Positions 60,351-64,000 of a stretch of 64,000 nt of DNA are shown one piece after another. Each line of letters starts with the position of its first letter. The first letter of the stretch is position 1. The stretch is from Wenzhouxiangella sp. XN24. Lineage in GTDB: Bacteria; Pseudomonadota; Gammaproteobacteria; Steroidobacterales; XN24. The notes beneath the pieces are model-generated. The model did no database searches, was not told the origin of the DNA, and saw nothing but the letters and a program-made list of their open reading frames with translations. The stretch spans positions 248,001 to 312,000 of the forward strand of contig NZ_JAAMFG010000026.1 in assembly GCF_011064545.1 (NCBI RefSeq), given 5' to 3'. A program made the translations under genes and the position numbers.

Positions 60351-61003
60351 GACCTTTCGCCCACTGATGCTGTAAACCATCGGCACATCGTTCCCCTTGT
60401 GACCCAGGTAGAACCGCCCCGGCTCCCGCTCCACCATCCCTTGAAAACAGTTGTAGGGACTGTAGGGAACTTCCCTGACCTCCTCAATCTGTATGCCCGG
60501 CCCGACCAGCGCGTTGATAACGCTGGAAAGCGGATGCGCCCAGGTGGCGAGCTCGGCCACGGCATCAGCCCCGTTCTCGGTGTACGTTCCTTCCTCGCCT
60601 ATGTCGGGTTCTCGCCGGGTGAAGTACGAATAGCCCGCCAGCAGAGTGCCCCGTAGGAGGTGAACACAATGTCGAATGGCGCGTCCGGGGGTGCCGCGAA
60701 TCCGTAGACGTCCGAACAAACAAAGGTCGCGGACAGACCGGCCTGCTTTGCCAATTCCCGGGCCTTTTGAACAGCCACCGGTGATATATCGACGCCGGTG
60801 CAAACCGCGCCTTGCCGCGCCCACGACAGCGTATCCAGGCCGAAGTGGCACTGCAGATGAAGCAGTTTCCTGCCGGCCACATCTTGTAACTCCGCCAGTT
60901 CGATCTCCCGATGCGACGACGCGCCGGCCAGGAAACCGTCCACATCGGAAAACTTCGACTCGACGTGAACCGCCGCCCGGCGATCCCAGCCGACACGGTT
61001 CAT
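60345..61003 (-). pseudogene. SAM-dependent methyltransferase, broken by internal deletion
   Basis: It starts NRVGWDRRAAVHVESKFSD and has the SAM loop LLHLQCHFGLDTLSWARQG and VCSDVYGFAAPPDAPFDIVFTS. The frame reaches SYGALCW near 60640 and then runs to a stop at 60599. The normal continuation appears in another frame (LLAGYSYFTRREPDIGEEG ... FYLGHKGNDVPMVYSISG) to 60345. Comparison with the family suggests about 50-60 codons are missing at the junction. Both halves are otherwise well preserved, so the loss looks recent. Confidence 0.8.
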
Positions 61004-61105
61004 CTCGAAGTGTCGGGCTTCAGACGGCTCCATACCAAAGACTCCAAATACCCAGGTTCCACGGACGTACCAGCCCCAGCTGGCGTGTTCCACGAAAACA
61101 CGCAG

Positions 61106-61465
61106 TCAGGCCCCATCTTGCCCCCAAACAGCAAGCTCATTACCCCCTGGTTCCGTGAAGTGGAACCTGCGGCCACCCGGAAAAGAAAAGATTGGCTTGA
61201 CGATCCGACCGCCCGCCTCCCGGACTTTCTCGAGCGTGCCCTCGAGGTCTTCACTGTAGAGGACGACAAGCGGACTGCCTTGCTCGGTGCGCGCGATCAC
61301 CTCCGACTTGAAGAAGCCACCGTCCAGGCCTTCGTCGGAGAACGAGGCGTACTCGGGGCCATAGTCCACGAACACCCATCCGAACGCCCGGTGGAAGAAA
61401 CTCTTCGTCGCCGCCAGGTCCTGGGAAGGGAACTCCACGTAACTGATCTTTTCATGCTGCGGCAT
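61106..61465 (-). CDS. VOC (glyoxalase/bleomycin resistance-fold) protein
   Basis: A 119-residue single-repeat VOC protein. It begins KISYVEFPSQDLAATKSFFHRAFGW, with VLYSEDLEGTLEKVREAGG in the middle and RRFHFTEPGGNELAVWGQ at the end (metal-type Glu). The family includes lyases, dioxygenases and resistance proteins; no substrate can be assigned. This is a typical cassette-type gene in a minus-strand run of similar small genes. Confidence 0.85.
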   Translation of the reverse strand: MPQHEKISYVEFPSQDLAATKSFFHRAFGWVFVDYGPEYASFSDEGLDGGFFKSEVIARTEQGSPLVVLYSEDLEGTLEKVREAGGRIVKPIFSFPGGRRFHFTEPGGNELAVWGQDGA

Positions 61466-61508
61466 TGCAATCTCCAGCAGGCCGAGGTTTGAGATAAGCG
61501 GCGCGACG

Positions 61509-61862
61509 TTATACGGCTTGCTTCACGAAGAAAGCCACGCTCTTGTTCTTGATATCCGCACGGGTTCTGATTTTCAAATGCCTGCGGAACTCTCCAGTTC
61601 CCTCGAGGCATTGGTCAGGATCTTCCATCGCGTATCCGTTGGAAAACTCGAATGAAATATGGTTTTTCCTCACGAACAATCCACCAAAGTCAGCAGAGTC
61701 GAGCGAAAACATGATTCCGCCATACATCATCCTTTCCTCTGCACGCGGATAGATGTTGAAAACGATCCCACGCATTTCCATAAGAGAAGCGTGTTTTTCA
61801 GCATCGATCATCATGACTTCTTCAAGGAACTTCTGAACCTTCTCATTCCTGGGTTTCATCAT
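61509..61862 (-). CDS. DUF1801/YdhG-like protein
   Basis: A 117-residue soluble protein with the DUF1801-like pattern (KVQKFLEEVMMIDAEKHASL, RAEERMMYGGIMFSLD, GLFVRKNHISFEFSNG, HLKIRTRADI). Function is unknown; similar proteins have a CyaY-like fold. It starts at ATG 61862, overlapping the stop of the upstream membrane protein gene by 4 bases, so the two are coupled. Codon use looks less GC-rich than in the first 50 kb. Confidence 0.75.
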   Translation of the reverse strand: MMKPRNEKVQKFLEEVMMIDAEKHASLMEMRGIVFNIYPRAEERMMYGGIMFSLDSADFGGLFVRKNHISFEFSNGYAMEDPDQCLEGTGEFRRHLKIRTRADIKNKSVAFFVKQAV

Positions 61863-62467
61863 CGGTCCTCGTTCCGGCGGAAGAATCGAGAGAGTACCCA
61901 CGCCGCGACGGGGAGTCCGACGCCGTAGCCGAGCATGCCGATCCGCTGAAGCGCCATGTCGCCGACGATGGGGCCAACGGTGCCAAGCAACGAAAGAGCA
62001 CCTGCTACACCGAGTGACCATCGGGCAACAGCACGGATTCCGGGACCGACGAAAACCAGGGCCGCGCAGAGAAGCGACAGCCCAAGGAAGGCGTTCCACG
62101 CGAGAAGCTCGACCGCATACAGCGTCGATGGCCATTCCAGGACGGTGAAACCAGTCTGGCGCCCGGCCGTGAGCGTCACGAAGTGGACGGCGCTGGTAAG
62201 GCCCGCCATGATCCCGGCGAAAACCAGGGCCATGACACCGAACACTTTGCGATCCCGGCTCGCTGTTTCGTAGATCGATGCCATGACAGCAACAATGAAC
62301 GGCGCGGAGAGCAATGTAAGCGACTCCATCACGGCGAGGGTGGGATCCACGATCGGATCGTCGAAACCGGCGCGGGAAATGCCGTAGGCCACGACCGCGA
62401 TGTAGGCTGAGCCGACGACGAACAGGCCGGTCGATGCGAGATACCCGATTCTGTGGGCCGGAGTCAT
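61859..62467 (-). CDS. Polytopic membrane protein, function unknown
   Basis: A 202-residue protein with six hydrophobic helices (from IGYLASTGLFVVGSAYIAVV to IGMLGYGVGLPVAAWVLSRFF). I recognise no named family. It is coupled to the DUF1801-like gene. Upstream, GTTATGCC (62537-62544, minus strand) is another possible cassette boundary. Confidence 0.7.
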   Translation of the reverse strand: MTPAHRIGYLASTGLFVVGSAYIAVVAYGISRAGFDDPIVDPTLAVMESLTLLSAPFIVAVMASIYETASRDRKVFGVMALVFAGIMAGLTSAVHFVTLTAGRQTGFTVLEWPSTLYAVELLAWNAFLGLSLLCAALVFVGPGIRAVARWSLGVAGALSLLGTVGPIVGDMALQRIGMLGYGVGLPVAAWVLSRFFRRNEDR

Positions 62468-62569
62468 GCGCGGTCTCTAAGAACACCCGGTTCCGAGCAC
62501 AGAACGTACCACCCTCCCAGTCCGGGTTCACCGGGTGGCATAACCGTCTTGCCAGGCATTTGCCCGCCT

Positions 62570-62950
62570 TTATTTCTGCGAGTGCAGACCGAACATGTTG
62601 CCTTCCGAATCCACCGCAAGCGAAATGAAGCCGTGTTCACCAATGGCCATTTTGGATTGCTGTATTTTCCCGCCGGCCTTCTCAACCCTGGACTCTTCAA
62701 CTGCACAATCGTCACAGGAGAAATACACCAGCGTGCTGTTACCGCCGGAGCTAAATCCTTCCATCTTCACGAGGGCGCCGGTGGCGCCATAGCCCTCCAT
62801 GCTAGAAGGGAAAGCCGACATCTCCACTCCCGGATCATTGGGGTCGTTGAGCTTCTCCAAACTGACATCGAGCACAGTCTCGTAGAACTTCCTCGCCCTT
62901 GCCATTTCCTCGACGTATATCTCAAACCAGGCGACCGGATTCTTTGCCAT
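62570..62950 (-). CDS. VOC-family protein (second)
   Basis: A 126-residue VOC protein starting AKNPVAWFEIYVEEMARARKFYE, with LVYFSCDDCAVEESRVEKAGGKI and EHGFISLAVDSEGNMFGLHS. It differs clearly from the other VOC gene, so it is not a recent duplicate. Function unknown. The start is ATG 62950, with CGGAG about 10 bases upstream. Confidence 0.85.
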   Translation of the reverse strand: MAKNPVAWFEIYVEEMARARKFYETVLDVSLEKLNDPNDPGVEMSAFPSSMEGYGATGALVKMEGFSSGGNSTLVYFSCDDCAVEESRVEKAGGKIQQSKMAIGEHGFISLAVDSEGNMFGLHSQK

Positions 62951-63010
62951 GGGTATTTTCTCCGAGTGATCTACATTGCCTTGCCTAGCACCCAGTATCA
63001 GGCGCGCGCG

Positions 63011-63631
63011 TCAGCGCATCGGCTTCATGCTTTCATCAGCTTCCCTCTCCGGTCGGTAGGCTTCTTCCCTCGGAAGATGCGCAACGAGCAATTTCAGGTA
63101 GAACAAGGGCAAGAACCATTCCATCCCCGGCGGGGAGGCAAGCACGTACAGGGCCAGAAGAATGCTGCCCGCGTACATGATCAGCGCAACCGGTCGCTGA
63201 AGGTAGAGCGGCACCAAGATGATCGTAAGACTTGCGATCAACAGATATAACCCAGCCGTGACGAGCCACAGCAGATCAAGTGTGAGAAACAGCCACGACA
63301 CAATGGCTAAGTGCCCAAGATGCAGCATGACAAAGCCGAAGTGCCGCGAAAAGCTTTGTCCTGCGCGGTGATACCATCGCTTCCCAGAAGAGGTGGCGTT
63401 GGTGATGATGCCGCCTACGATATCGAACGCCAGTAGCGCGCAAAGAAGGTACTGCACGGCTGACCAGCCCCCGACGGCAAAAGCCGCATGAGCAACTGCT
63501 GCGCCCGCTGCCACCAGCGGCAACAGGAACTGAAGCACCAGTTCGGCCGGCGTCGCACCTGGGCCTGCAAACCGATCTAGAATGCCCGGCACCCCTTCAC
63601 GGGGATTTGGCAGCTGCTGCTCAGTGCCCAT
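63011..63631 (-). CDS. Polytopic membrane protein, function unknown (second)
   Basis: A 206-residue protein with five or six hydrophobic helices. A polar segment (ATSSGKRWYHRAGQSFSRHFGFVMLHLGH) rich in His/Arg lies between helices, and the charged C-terminal tail is EEAYRPEREADESMKP. Not recognised. GCGTTAGCC lies 22 bases before its ATG. Confidence 0.7.
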   Translation of the reverse strand: MGTEQQLPNPREGVPGILDRFAGPGATPAELVLQFLLPLVAAGAAVAHAAFAVGGWSAVQYLLCALLAFDIVGGIITNATSSGKRWYHRAGQSFSRHFGFVMLHLGHLAIVSWLFLTLDLLWLVTAGLYLLIASLTIILVPLYLQRPVALIMYAGSILLALYVLASPPGMEWFLPLFYLKLLVAHLPREEAYRPEREADESMKPMR

Positions 63632-63647
63632 TGATATCTTCTATTGA

Positions 63648-63718
63648 GGCTAACGCAGAGATCGGCAATGCGCGTGGTCGGATACTTTTCATCTGTCCGC
63701 TCCAACGCATAGCCAGGC
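63648..63718 (-). other. Candidate attC-like recombination site (second)
   Basis: On the minus strand it runs from GCCTGGC, just after the SnoaL-like gene, to GCGTTAGCC before the next gene. The two ends share GGCTA...TAGCC complementarity with further short pairing. The right core GTTAGCC is identical to that of the other candidate. Confidence 0.4.
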
Positions 63719-63726
63719 CCCCAATG

Positions 63727-63999
63727 TCACCTTTGCGACGGGTAGTACCACACCCGGAGAATCTTTCCATCCTCCACTTCGTAGACCGCCAATGCGCTTT
63801 GGGATACTGGGCATTCTTTTCCTTCCCAATGAGCCCGTTCATGCAAACTGACATAGCGCCCAGCTTCAAGTAGCGCGTGGGCTATCGATCGTGTCGACGG
63901 CACTGAAGCGAAGTACTCGCGCATTGCCTCCCCTAGCGCGGAAGCGCCAGCAGTTTCAAGCGTCACGGAGTCTCCATCTACACTCAACCACTTCACGTC
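63727..63999 (-). CDS. SnoaL-like (NTF2-fold) protein, 5' truncated by window edge
   Basis: The last ~90 residues of a small NTF2-fold protein. The end YVSLHERAHWEGKECPVSQSALAVYEVEDGKILRVWYYP is the usual SnoaL-like C-terminal half (quoted by its key segments HERAHWEGKE and VYEVEDGKILRVWYY). The frame is open to the right edge, so the start lies beyond the window. Function unknown. Confidence 0.75.
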   Translation of the reverse strand, partial: DVKWLSVDGDSVTLETAGASALGEAMREYFASVPSTRSIAHALLEAGRYVSLHERAHWEGKECPVSQSALAVYEVEDGKILRVWYYPSQR

Positions 64000-64000
64000 T

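Overview
The window is 64 kb of high-GC (roughly two thirds G+C by eye), densely packed chromosome from a gammaproteobacterium. Several things point that way: a complete rsxABCDGE (Rnf) operon, Hda, a Pseudomonas-type Dcd, HemG, RF3, a YdbH/YdbL pair, DUF2066/DUF2069 proteins, and the ilvC-pssA and purMN-DUF2066-pgsA-hda neighbourhoods. The species cannot be named from the sequence. Genes are tightly coupled: ATGA, GTGA and TTGA overlaps are common and intergenic gaps are mostly below 150 bp. I saw no rRNA, tRNA, CRISPR array or insertion sequence.

Layout. 0-5.2 kb: the 3' end of valS, then a MoxR-DUF58-transglutaminase module. 5.2-9.9 kb (minus): prfC, rimI, a type 4 uracil-DNA glycosylase, pssA and a ketol-acid reductoisomerase homologue that has lost two catalytic residues. 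10-14 kb (plus): proS, a lytic transglycosylase, an ArsC-family reductase, a WrbA-type quinone reductase and DUF2069. 14-19.7 kb: hda, pgsA and DUF2066 (minus) face purMN (plus), followed by dcd and apbC (minus). 19.9-24.5 kb: a HEAT-repeat/serine-threonine kinase fusion followed by two PilT-family ATPases. 24.5-32.4 kb: metG, rsxABCDGE and nth. 32.4-39 kb: DUF1841, a DUF692/DUF2063 pair with no visible precursor peptide, a voltage-gated-type K+ channel, and an NrtR-like regulator in front of nadA-nadB.

39-53.6 kb is more heterogeneous: PsiE, a YdbH-like protein with a DUF1318 lipoprotein, a UbiB-like kinase, a HemG/cytochrome b561/EF-hand operon, an aminotransferase, a serine hydrolase, a beta-propeller-like lipoprotein, an SDR, and a HipAB locus whose HipA has a large in-frame internal deletion. 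53.9-59 kb: a probably Fur-controlled TonB-dependent receptor, a membrane-anchored EEP hydrolase and an MscS-type channel.

59-64 kb differs in character. All genes lie on the minus strand, are small and cassette-like (VOC proteins, DUF1801, orphan membrane proteins, a SnoaL-like protein), and several look lower in GC. A tautomerase is broken by a single-base frameshift and a methyltransferase by a deletion. Two gene boundaries carry GCGTTAGCC, which resembles the 3' end of an integron attC site. This stretch may be a decaying or sedentary cassette array running off the right edge.

The observations most worth following are the active-site-deficient IlvC at the ilvC position, the kinase-PilT-PilT cluster, the precursor-less DUF692/DUF2063 pair, the palindrome overlapping a promoter before nadA, the internally deleted HipA and the cassette-like right end.
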